DNA from: Streptomyces sp. APSN-46.1
GTDB taxonomy: Bacteria; Actinomycetota; Actinomycetes; Streptomycetales; Streptomycetaceae
Direction of reading: 5' to 3'
DNA length: 64,000 nucleotides
Assembly: GCF_022815725.1 (NCBI RefSeq)
Contig: NZ_JALGRF010000016.1
Location: forward strand, 1 to 64,000
The translations under genes and the position numbers were made by a program. Position 1 is the first letter of the stretch. Every line of letters begins with the position of its first letter. Positions 46,878 to 53,987 of the stretch are shown piece by piece. Under the pieces are notes generated by a model, which was given only the letters and a program-made list of their open reading frames with translations, was not told where the DNA came from and made no database searches.

Positions 46878-48887
46878 TCACCAGAGGGTGAGCTGTGGAC
46901 TGCAGCCGGGGCGGTGACCGGGCTTTCCGGCGTGGTCACGCACGGGGCGTGGCTCATCCGGGGTCGCTCGGTGCCGCTGTCCGGCGGTTCGGGGAGCAGA
47001 GGTCCCACGACGTTGCCGTGGGACTGCCACGCATCCCGGCCGCCGGAGCGGTTTCGGGCTCGGTGTGGTTGACTCCCGCAGCGCTTCTTCCAGCGCTTCT
47101 GCGTAGGTGATCTGTGCGTGCCTGGATGCGGTGGTGTCCAGATACGCGGTCTTGGGATCGTCCACGTCGGCGAAGCGGACGAACGCGGCCAGCGCGGCGG
47201 ATACGAGGTCCCGTTTGCCGACGAGGCCGCAGGCGATGCACCTGTGTTCCCGGTCCCGCAGCGACTTGCGCACGCGCTCACCGCACAGGCAGTGCTGCGA
47301 CAGAGCCGTTGACCAGGTGGAGGCCCGCACGAGCCCGCCGCCTGCGGCTTCGCACTCCACCTTGAGTGCGGAAATGAGCATGCCGGGCGTGGTCTGGGAG
47401 AGGCGCTTGCCCCACAGCCGGTACCAGGTGCGGATGTCGCAGTCCTCGACGACGATCACGGGGCCGTGTGCGGCGATGATCTCCCGTGCGACCAGGCGGG
47501 CGCGGTGGCGGCGGTGCTCGGCGATCGAGGCGGCGCGTTCGGCCTGGCGGGCCCGCTGCTCGCGGTACCGGTTCGACAGGGTGTCGCGCCGGTACGCCTG
47601 CTTCGGCACCCCATCCGACCGGGCGTCGCGGGCACCACCGGGCACCGTCACCGCCTTGGGCTTGAGCCCGTTCTCGGCACGCCTGGAGGCGCGTGCGCTC
47701 TGCTTCTTCGACAGCCCGTACTGATGGGCGTTCGTCGCCCGCCGTGAGCGCTCCAGCGCCCGCGCCCGGCCCCGCCGCTTCTTCGCCTGCTTCTCCAACA
47801 ACCGCTGCTCGGCATCGGTGAGCGTGATCTCGGTGGAGACGGGCTTGCCGCCGTCGAGGCTGGCGGGGAAGGAGACGACGGACAGGTTGGAGACGTTGCC
47901 GTCCACCCCGCCGATCCGGTCCAGGGCTGCGGCCGTGTCGCGCATCTCCCGTACGGCGGGGGAGCTGTAGCCGGGGCCGAGGACCATCAGGTGCGCCTCG
48001 TACACCCAGCCGCCCGGCGCCGATGCCTTCCGGCGGCGTATGAGATCGACCTTGTGCCAGGTCAGCGGGTTCGACAGGAAGTGCCGCACCCGCGCCCGCT
48101 GGCCGGGCTGCTGCGGAATGCGGACGGGGAGCACGAGGTCAGCACGCGTGCCGTCGGGGCCGCCGGCGAACACCACGGCGAGCGGCCCGGTGTGGTCCCA
48201 CCACGTCGCCTTGCGCATACCAGGCCTGCCCGCAGCGGTCACCTTGCCCGTGGGCACCCTGCCGGCCGGCACGGTCGGCTTCGGCATCCGGAGCGGCTGC
48301 ATCAACGCCTGCTGACCGCCGTCGGTGTAGGCCATGGCATGGCCGGTCAGGGTGCCGACGAAGCGGAAGGTCTCCCACTTGTTGGCGGACGTGTGGGAGC
48401 GGGCGCGGCCCGGAATCCGAGTGAAGTCGTGCCAGGTGCCTACCTTCGGCGGGCCGAACCGGTGTCCTGTGGCATCGGGGAAAAGGTGCCGGGAGACACC
48501 GTTCCACACCTCGTCAGCCATGTGCATGGCCAGGGCCTTGGATGCGTGGTGCTTCAAGTGCCCAGCGGCTTCGAGGTGCTTGTACGCGCAGCGTTCCATG
48601 CCCTCACGGGACAGGCCGAGGCGGTGCCGTACGGCCTTTCCGCCATCGCGGTCGCGCTCACACTTCGCGGCCCAGTAGGCATCGACCTTGGCGCCGGCAT
48701 CGCGCTGGACGGCGCGCTTGATCGACCACATCGCCCCGTACAGCTTCTCCAGCCGGGCGAGGTCGGCGGGGTCGGTGACGGCCAGCGGCAGCACGATCAC
48801 GGAAACCTGCCCGTCATTGGGCTTGGTCCACTTCGGGGCCTTGTTCTTGCCCCGAAACCTCCGCGTCTGGCCAGCCCGCACACTCAT
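46878..48887 (-). CDS. tnpB: TnpB/Cas12-like RuvC nuclease
   Basis: A 669-aa protein, larger than ordinary TnpB (~400 aa) and near the small Cas12 size range. The RuvC pieces are recognisable, with residues counted from the GTG at 48890: Asp330 in RIGGVDGNVSNL, Glu482 in VIVVEDCDI and Asp561 in GKRDLVSAAL, with a zinc ribbon between the last two (Cys534, 536, 551, 554). The usual third motif reads KRDLVSA, so the family is divergent. N-terminal residues 1-320 are probably the DNA/RNA-binding lobe. After residue 600 the tail is Pro/Arg-rich and ends one base before the left repeat. Related proteins are RNA-guided nucleases; no guide RNA is proven here. Confidence 0.8.
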   Translation of the reverse strand: MSVRAGQTRRFRGKNKAPKWTKPNDGQVSVIVLPLAVTDPADLARLEKLYGAMWSIKRAVQRDAGAKVDAYWAAKCERDRDGGKAVRHRLGLSREGMERCAYKHLEAAGHLKHHASKALAMHMADEVWNGVSRHLFPDATGHRFGPPKVGTWHDFTRIPGRARSHTSANKWETFRFVGTLTGHAMAYTDGGQQALMQPLRMPKPTVPAGRVPTGKVTAAGRPGMRKATWWDHTGPLAVVFAGGPDGTRADLVLPVRIPQQPGQRARVRHFLSNPLTWHKVDLIRRRKASAPGGWVYEAHLMVLGPGYSSPAVREMRDTAAALDRIGGVDGNVSNLSVVSFPASLDGGKPVSTEITLTDAEQRLLEKQAKKRRGRARALERSRRATNAHQYGLSKKQSARASRRAENGLKPKAVTVPGGARDARSDGVPKQAYRRDTLSNRYREQRARQAERAASIAEHRRHRARLVAREIIAAHGPVIVVEDCDIRTWYRLWGKRLSQTTPGMLISALKVECEAAGGGLVRASTWSTALSQHCLCGERVRKSLRDREHRCIACGLVGKRDLVSAALAAFVRFADVDDPKTAYLDTTASRHAQITYAEALEEALRESTTPSPKPLRRPGCVAVPRQRRGTSAPRTAGQRHRATPDEPRPVRDHAGKPGHRPGCSPQLTLW

Positions 48888-49008
48888 CACCCCCCGTTAC
48901 GACGAACTCACTTACAGTACATCATCATTACGTGAGGTCAGCTTCCGAAAGGTCAATCCTCAGGACCCCGATCTCGTCGGACGCACGGCGCGGGCGGCCG
49001 TGGGCGCT

Positions 49009-49161
49009 TCTGCCGGACAACCGACGTACTCCTCGCCGCCCTCACCCACCGCCAACTCGCCGACCTGTTCGGCGTCAGCGCGGCCACCGTCCACCGCATC
49101 CCCGACCGTCTCACACCGCCCGATCGCCGGGCTCCACAACCTCAAGATCGGCACCGTCTAG
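49009..49161 (+). pseudogene. IS5-like transposase remnant, internally deleted
   Basis: The plus strand first encodes a helix-turn-helix, LTHRQLADLFGVSAATVHRI. Some 30 bases later, in a different frame, it encodes IAGLHNLKIGTV and a stop right at the right repeat. These match the N-terminal HTH and the extreme C-terminus of DDE_Tnp_4 (IS5-family) transposases. The catalytic DDE core between them is gone, so the element cannot make its own transposase. The C-terminal match rests on a short motif (LHNL) and is moderate. Confidence 0.6.
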
Positions 49162-49177
49162 ATTGCGGATCAAGTCT
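49162..49177 (-). repeat. Right terminal inverted repeat
   Basis: ATTGCGGATCAAGTCT, a perfect inverted match to 46862-46877, with TA outside at 49178-49179. Confidence 0.9.
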
Positions 49178-49194
49178 TAGGCGAACCCGAACTG

Positions 49195-49683
49195 ATGGCC
49201 AAGAAGAAGCCCGCGGGCACCCCGGCGATCGCCGCGCTCACGGCGTCCGCCGCGCCGTTCACGGTGCACGCGTACGAGCACGACCCGGCGCACCCCTCGT
49301 ACGGCGAGGAGGCGGCGCAGGCGATGGGCGTCCCGCCGACGCGGGTCTTCAAGACCCTGATCGCGGACGTGGACGGGGTCCTCACGGTGGCGGTGGTCCC
49401 GGTGTCGGGCACCCTCGACCTGAAGGCCCTGGCCGCCGCGGTCGGCGGGAAACGGGCGTCGATGGCCGATCCGGCCCTCGCGGAACGTACGACGGGCTAC
49501 GTCCTCGGGGGCATCTCCCCGCTGGGGCAGCGCAAGCGGCTGCGGACGGTCCTGGACTCTTCCGCCTCGGAGCATCCGACGATCTGCGTCTCGGCCGGCC
49601 GCCGGGGCCTGGAGGTCGAACTCGCCCCGGCCACCCTGACCACCCTCACGAGCGCGGCCGTGGCCCCGATCTCCCGCACCTGA
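49195..49683 (+). CDS. ybaK: YbaK/EbsC Cys-tRNA(Pro) deacylase
   Basis: A 162-aa protein of the bacterial YbaK group. The pattern TRVFKTLIADVDG holds the conserved Lys, with GYVLGGISPLGQRKRL and SAGRRGLEVELAP as later signatures. It hydrolyses cysteine mis-attached to tRNA-Pro. No ribosome-binding site is visible before the ATG. In the ancestral arrangement it would have started 15 bases after the LON stop, so the insertion now separates it from that reading context. Confidence 0.92.
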   Translation: MAKKKPAGTPAIAALTASAAPFTVHAYEHDPAHPSYGEEAAQAMGVPPTRVFKTLIADVDGVLTVAVVPVSGTLDLKALAAAVGGKRASMADPALAERTTGYVLGGISPLGQRKRLRTVLDSSASEHPTICVSAGRRGLEVELAPATLTTLTSAAVAPISRT

Positions 49684-49696
49684 CCAAGCCCTGAGG

Positions 49697-50356
49697 TCAG
49701 GACTTCGGGGGCTCCACGGGGTGGACGTACGCCGGCGGGTAGGGGCCGTCCCATCCGGAGTCGGCCGCGACCGGATCCCGCGTACCCCAGACGGCCGTCA
49801 GGCCCAGGTGGACCAGGAGCGCGATCATCGGCCAGACCAGCAGCACCCCGTACGCCACCAGCTGCAACGGCGCGTCGAACGGCACGCCCTTGCCGGCCTT
49901 CGCGGCGGCCGCCGCCAGATCGGAGGACGGCCCGAGCCACAGGCCGAGCCGCCACCCCACCAGCGCGGCGAACACGGATCCCACGCCCAGCCCGACGGCC
50001 AGCAGCACACCTCCGCCACGCCGCCACAGGAAGGTGGCCACGGCGCTCAGGGCGCCCAGCCCCGCCGACAGCAGCAGGAACGTCCCGTCCGAGCCGATCC
50101 GGCCTTCGCTCTCGGTGTCCCGCAGGAAGACGGCCTCGCCGTTGGAGACGTACTGCACCCGGGGCGCGAGCCATGCCCACAGCACCCCGAGGAGCACCCC
50201 GGCCACGCCCACCAGCAGCGCGACGGCGGCCCCGCCACGGATGTCCGCGAGGGTGACGTCCGCGTCGGCGGAGTCGCCCGGCTTCTCGGGCGGGAGCGCC
50301 GACCGCGGGTCGGACGGAGAGGGAGACGGCGGGGTCACGGCTTCGGTCACTCCCAC
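49697..50356 (-). CDS. Hypothetical integral membrane protein
   Basis: A 219-aa protein. A polar N-terminus rich in Pro/Ser is followed by four membrane helices (about residues 44-62, 95-112, 118-140 and 165-190). The first extracytoplasmic loop reads LAPRVQYVSNGEAVFLRDTE. It resembles the DUF2567-type proteins of actinobacteria, but I am not certain of the family. GTG starts at 50356 and 50350 are both possible. It converges on ybaK. Confidence 0.7.
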   Translation of the reverse strand: MGVTEAVTPPSPSPSDPRSALPPEKPGDSADADVTLADIRGGAAVALLVGVAGVLLGVLWAWLAPRVQYVSNGEAVFLRDTESEGRIGSDGTFLLLSAGLGALSAVATFLWRRGGGVLLAVGLGVGSVFAALVGWRLGLWLGPSSDLAAAAAKAGKGVPFDAPLQLVAYGVLLVWPMIALLVHLGLTAVWGTRDPVAADSGWDGPYPPAYVHPVEPPKS

Positions 50357-50396
50357 ATCGTGCCAGGTCTTGGACCATGGTCGCCCGGCGCGGGGG

Positions 50397-51167
50397 TCAG
50401 CGGACCGCCGCCCGCCGGTAGGCCCAGGTGGCGACGGCCAGCGAGAGCACGCCCACCGCCCCGCACACGCCGAGGTCGAGCGCGACCGCCGACCAGTCCG
50501 GATGGGGCGCGAACGTCCGCGCGAACGCCTCCACCCCGTACGTCGAGGGCAGCAGGTCCCGCGCCCACACGATCACGTCCGGCATCCGCTCCGGCGGCAG
50601 CACCCCCAGCAGCAGCGCCGCCGACATGCCCAGCTGCCCCGCCAGCGTGGCCAGCTCCTGCCGCGGCGCCAGCAGCCCCAGCGCCGCGCCCAGCCCGGCC
50701 AGCGCGGCGCCGGCCAGCGGCACCACGGCGGCCAGGATCCACAGCCCGCCCATCGGCAGTCCGAACAGCACGCACCCGAAGACGGCCGTCACCAGCGTCC
50801 CCGGCAGCGTGAAGGAGGCGTACGCGGCGGCCGCGCCCAGCACCACCGACGCGGGCGGCACCGGCAGCGTGGCGTAGTGGTCCAGCCCCCCGCTCGCCCG
50901 CAGCTGCCCGAAGTACTGCGCGAGCAGGTTCAGCGCGACGAAGGCGACGACCAGGACGGACGAACCCGCGACGACGGCGCGCGCCTCCGAGCCGCCGTCC
51001 ACCACGCCCCGCATCAGGATCATGATCCCGACGGACTGGAAGGTGGCCACGAACAGCAGCGGGATCCGCGACACCCGCGCCCGCGACAGCTGGGCCCGGT
51101 ACACGGCGGCCAGCGCCGGGAAGAAGCGCGCCCTGGGAGCGAGCACACCGGCAGCGGCGACGCTCAC
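50397..51167 (-). CDS. ABC transporter permease
   Basis: A 256-aa membrane protein from a GTG at 51167 that overlaps the ATPase stop (GTGA). It has six hydrophobic segments (for example LLFVATFQSVGIMILM, SVLVVAFVALNLLAQYF and LWILAAVVPLAGAALAGLGAALGLL), like ABC-2-type exporters. It works with the ATP-binding protein encoded just upstream to export a drug or small molecule of unknown identity. The frame can be opened further upstream but the extra sequence lies inside the ATPase gene. Confidence 0.88.
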   Translation of the reverse strand: MSVAAAGVLAPRARFFPALAAVYRAQLSRARVSRIPLLFVATFQSVGIMILMRGVVDGGSEARAVVAGSSVLVVAFVALNLLAQYFGQLRASGGLDHYATLPVPPASVVLGAAAAYASFTLPGTLVTAVFGCVLFGLPMGGLWILAAVVPLAGAALAGLGAALGLLAPRQELATLAGQLGMSAALLLGVLPPERMPDVIVWARDLLPSTYGVEAFARTFAPHPDWSAVALDLGVCGAVGVLSLAVATWAYRRAAVR

Positions 51168-52213
51168 GCCTTCACCAGCCCCTTCATCCGCCCGCCCAGC
51201 GCGAGGTACACGTCCTCCAGGCTGGGCGTGGCCAGCGTGAAATCGTCGAGCGCGGCGAAAGCCGGGCCACCGGTGACCGCGGCCACCGCCGCCCGCGCCT
51301 CGTCCGGCGCCAGCCGCAGCACCCACCGGCGGCCCGACTCGACGGCCAGCGGGGCCAGCGCCGCGACCTCCGGCACCTCCCGGGGCGCGCCGGTCCGCCA
51401 GACCAGCTCCAGCCTGACCTCGTCGGAGACCTCGGCCTTGAGCCCGGCGGGGGTGTCGCAGGCGATGACCTTGCCCTGGTCGACGACGGCGACCCGGTCG
51501 AGGACGGTCTCGGCCTCGATGACGTTGTGGGTGACCAGCAGGACCGTGGCGCCGTGCCGCTCGCGCCGCCGGTCCACCGCCGACCACACGGCGCGCCGGG
51601 CCACCGGGTCCATGCCGGTGGTGGGCTCGTCGAGGACCAGTACGGGCCGCTCGCCCACCAGCGCGGAGGCGACGCAGGCCAGGCGCCGCTGCCCGCCGGA
51701 GAGTTTCTTCAGGGGCCGCCCCGCGATCTCGGTCAGGCCGAGTTCCTCCAGTACGGCGTCCCGCGCGGCCCGCGCCGCCCGGGCGCCGAGCCCGCGCAGC
51801 CGGGCCGTGGTCTCGGCGGCCAGGGCCACGGTGAGTTCGTCCAGGGCGGTGGACTCCTGCCCCAGGTACGCGAGCAGCCGGGCCGCGCGCTCGGGGTGGC
51901 GTACGAGGTCGTGGCCGAGCAGGGTCACGGAGCCCGCGTCGGGCCGCAGCAGCCCGGTCAGCTGCCGGACCAGCGTGGACTTGCCGGCGCCGTTGGGGCC
52001 GAGGAGGCCGAAGATCTCGCCGCGCCGGACGTCCAGGGAGATCCCGTCGGTGGCCCGGGTCTCGGGCAGGGCGGGAGCGCCCCGCCGGCCCCGTACGGCC
52101 GGATACGTCTTGACCAGGTAACGCACCGCGCAGACCACGTCGGAGGCCGCTTCCGCCGCCGCTGCCGCGGCCGGCTTCCCGCGGGGTCCTGCTGGTGCTG
52201 TGCCCGTACTCAC
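51164..52213 (-). CDS. ABC transporter ATP-binding protein
   Basis: A 349-aa protein from the GTG at 52213. Walker A GPNGAGKST, signature KKLSGGQRRLAC and Walker B VLVLDEPTTGMDP are intact. The N-terminal ~25 residues are Ala/Pro-rich, and the C-terminal region after residue 270 (VRLELVWRTG ... SLEDVYLALGG) is typical of DrrA-like exporter ATPases. It forms a transporter with the following permease. Confidence 0.94.
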   Translation of the reverse strand: MSTGTAPAGPRGKPAAAAAAEAASDVVCAVRYLVKTYPAVRGRRGAPALPETRATDGISLDVRRGEIFGLLGPNGAGKSTLVRQLTGLLRPDAGSVTLLGHDLVRHPERAARLLAYLGQESTALDELTVALAAETTARLRGLGARAARAARDAVLEELGLTEIAGRPLKKLSGGQRRLACVASALVGERPVLVLDEPTTGMDPVARRAVWSAVDRRRERHGATVLLVTHNVIEAETVLDRVAVVDQGKVIACDTPAGLKAEVSDEVRLELVWRTGAPREVPEVAALAPLAVESGRRWVLRLAPDEARAAVAAVTGGPAFAALDDFTLATPSLEDVYLALGGRMKGLVKA

Positions 52214-52242
52214 GAGGGAGCAGCCTACGCGTCCGCCCGCCC

Positions 52243-53532
52243 CTACTCGGCCGCCGGGGTCACCGGCGGCCCGGGGACGGAGACCGGTGCGCCGCCGGCC
52301 ACGTGCTCGGCGGCCGCGCGGACGTCGATCTCCCGCCAGAACCCGGCGCGGATGGCGTACCGGTCGTGTTCGTCGATCTGGTCGTCCTTGTGCGCGAGCA
52401 GCCCGAACCGGGCGGCGTAGCGCAGCAGCTCCCCGTCGATCCGGTGCGGGATGCGCGGGTACATGGTGGCCAGTTTCTGGAGGTGCACGGTCTCGGGCAG
52501 CCGCTCCATCCAGCGGCGCGCGAACACCTGTCCGACCTCGAAGGGGTCGCCGCCGACGGTGGTGATGTCCTCCTCGCGGTCGGCCCAGCGCTGCTCGGCG
52601 CTGGTGAGCTGGGCGAGGGTGGGCAGCGAGGCGGTTTCGGCGGGTTCGCCCAGGGGTCCGGCCCGGTCGATCCAGCCCTTGTCGGAGGACCAGCGCAGGG
52701 CGCTGTTGCCGGCCGGTGCGTGGCTGCTCTGCGCCGGGGTGAGCGGCTGCCCGGGGGCGCGCAGGGTGGCGAGGTCCTTGGGGGTGGGGACGGACTTGGA
52801 CCCTTCGCTCGCGGGCGCCGGTACGGGTGCCCCGTGCTCGGCGGTCTCCGTCGCGGCCGGGGCGGACGAGCCGTTGCGGGCGGCTTCGGCCAGCGCGGCC
52901 TCGGGCAGCGGGGCGGAGAGGATCGCGGCGATCTCGGGGCGCGGGGCGGGCGGCGGGGGGCAGAGCCCGGAGAGGTCCTTGGCGCGGACGGCCCGGGTGA
53001 TCCAGGCCCGGTCCAGGACCCGGCGTTCGTCGGCCTCGGCGACGAGGTCCTCGGACTGGTTGTAGTCGCCGTCGGCGGCCTGGACGGCCCAGAGGTGGAC
53101 GGCGACCCCGTGCTCCTTGGCGGACATCAGCCCGGGCAGCAGGTCCCCGTCGCCCGTGACGAGTACGACGTCGGAGCAGGCACGGTTGCGGGCCAGCTCG
53201 GTGAGCTCGGCGTGCATCGCCGCGTCCACGCCCTTCTGCGCCCAGCGGCCGTCGCTGCGGGTCAGGGCGCCGAGCCGGACGGTGACGCGGGGCATGACGC
53301 GCAGCCGCCGGTGTTCGGGCTGGGGCACCCGGTCGGGTGCGCCGTCGAACCAGTAGATGCGCAGCAGCGGCTGCTCGGTGTCCGCCTCGGCCCGCTCGCG
53401 CAGGCCCTGGATGAGGGCGGCATGGTCGACGGTGATGCGGGAGCGCGAGGGCTCCCCTGCGAGAAGGCTCGCGGCGGCGCCCAGCAGATAGCCGGCGTCC
53501 ACCAGGACGACGCAGCGGTCCACGCGTTCCAC
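52243..53532 (-). CDS. NYN-domain ribonuclease-like protein
   Basis: A 429-aa protein. The N-terminal ~170 residues are a NYN (PIN-like) nuclease domain with RCVVLVDAGYLLG (Asp), KGVDAAMHAELTELARNRACSD and VLVTGDGDLLPGL (Asp pair). The middle (about 200-320) is Ala/Pro-rich and variable. The C-terminal region (YPRIPHRIDGELLRYAARFGLL) is helical and may be an RNA-binding winged-helix. It probably processes RNA; the partner is unknown. It is 29 bases before the ABC ATPase start and may share its transcript. Confidence 0.85.
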   Translation of the reverse strand: MERVDRCVVLVDAGYLLGAAASLLAGEPSRSRITVDHAALIQGLRERAEADTEQPLLRIYWFDGAPDRVPQPEHRRLRVMPRVTVRLGALTRSDGRWAQKGVDAAMHAELTELARNRACSDVVLVTGDGDLLPGLMSAKEHGVAVHLWAVQAADGDYNQSEDLVAEADERRVLDRAWITRAVRAKDLSGLCPPPPAPRPEIAAILSAPLPEAALAEAARNGSSAPAATETAEHGAPVPAPASEGSKSVPTPKDLATLRAPGQPLTPAQSSHAPAGNSALRWSSDKGWIDRAGPLGEPAETASLPTLAQLTSAEQRWADREEDITTVGGDPFEVGQVFARRWMERLPETVHLQKLATMYPRIPHRIDGELLRYAARFGLLAHKDDQIDEHDRYAIRAGFWREIDVRAAAEHVAGGAPVSVPGPPVTPAAE

Positions 53533-53747
53533 CCTCTTCCCTGGGGGTCCTGTGTTTTCGCGGTGCCCCGAGTCTGCCCGACCGCAAGGGTGTTGACGGC
53601 CGGAACTCGATCATCGGCGTGGCGGATCTCACGGCGCACGGGGCGCGGGGCCGCAGCTACGTGGAGTAATGATCCAAAATGCGCGTTTTCTGCTGCTGTG
53701 TGAGGGTGAAGGCGTCCTGGCCCCTAGACCCTCACGGAGGCTCCACC

Positions 53748-53912
53748 ATGGCCAAGAACAAGAACAAGCAGCAGCCCGCGAAGCAGCCCCGCTCCTCGCA
53801 GGAGCCGGCCAAGGGCTCGTCGGAAACCGAGTCGTCGATGCCCTCTTCGCCGTCGCCGAGTCCGATGGATATGGCCCACAAGCGCAAGGAAAAGAAGTTC
53901 GGCCACAACTGA
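53748..53912 (+). CDS. Small conserved hypothetical protein
   Basis: A 54-aa hydrophilic protein, MAKNKNKQQPAKQPRSSQEP ... KRKEKKFGHN, rich in Lys, Gln and Ser and without a fold I recognise. A good ribosome-binding site (GGAGG, seven bases upstream) supports the ATG at 53748. Similar short Lys-rich proteins occur in many Streptomyces genomes. Function unknown. Confidence 0.75.
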   Translation: MAKNKNKQQPAKQPRSSQEPAKGSSETESSMPSSPSPSPMDMAHKRKEKKFGHN

Positions 53913-53926
53913 CGGGCCTCCGCGAC

Positions 53927-53965
53927 GGGGAAGGGCGCACCCGGCCTCCGGGTGCGCCCTTCCCC
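53927..53965. terminator. Bidirectional terminator
   Basis: A perfect 18-bp stem with a three-base loop, GGGGAAGGGCGCACCCGG ... CCGGGTGCGCCCTTCCCC, between the convergent small gene and dnaE. Confidence 0.85.
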
Positions 53966-53987
53966 ATGCGCGTGGGCGGGTGCGCGG

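Larger units (their letters stand above)
46862..49177. mobile_element. TIR-bounded element carrying a TnpB-like gene
   Basis: A 2316-bp insertion with perfect 16-bp terminal inverted repeats and a TA target duplication. Two inverted-repeat bases beyond these (TAA/TTA) are part of the same palindromic edge. The cargo is one minus-strand TnpB/Cas12-like gene (46878-48887). The right end holds a shrunken IS5-like transposase remnant. TIRs and a TA duplication are features of DDE transposons, not of IS200/IS605 elements that usually carry tnpB. The element therefore looks non-autonomous, moved in trans by a related transposase. Confidence 0.85.

Noticed and set aside
48887..49010. CRISPR array or cas genes next to the Cas12-like protein
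   Set aside because: No direct repeats with spacers or adaptation genes occur nearby. The flanks are transposon ends, so it is treated as TnpB-like.
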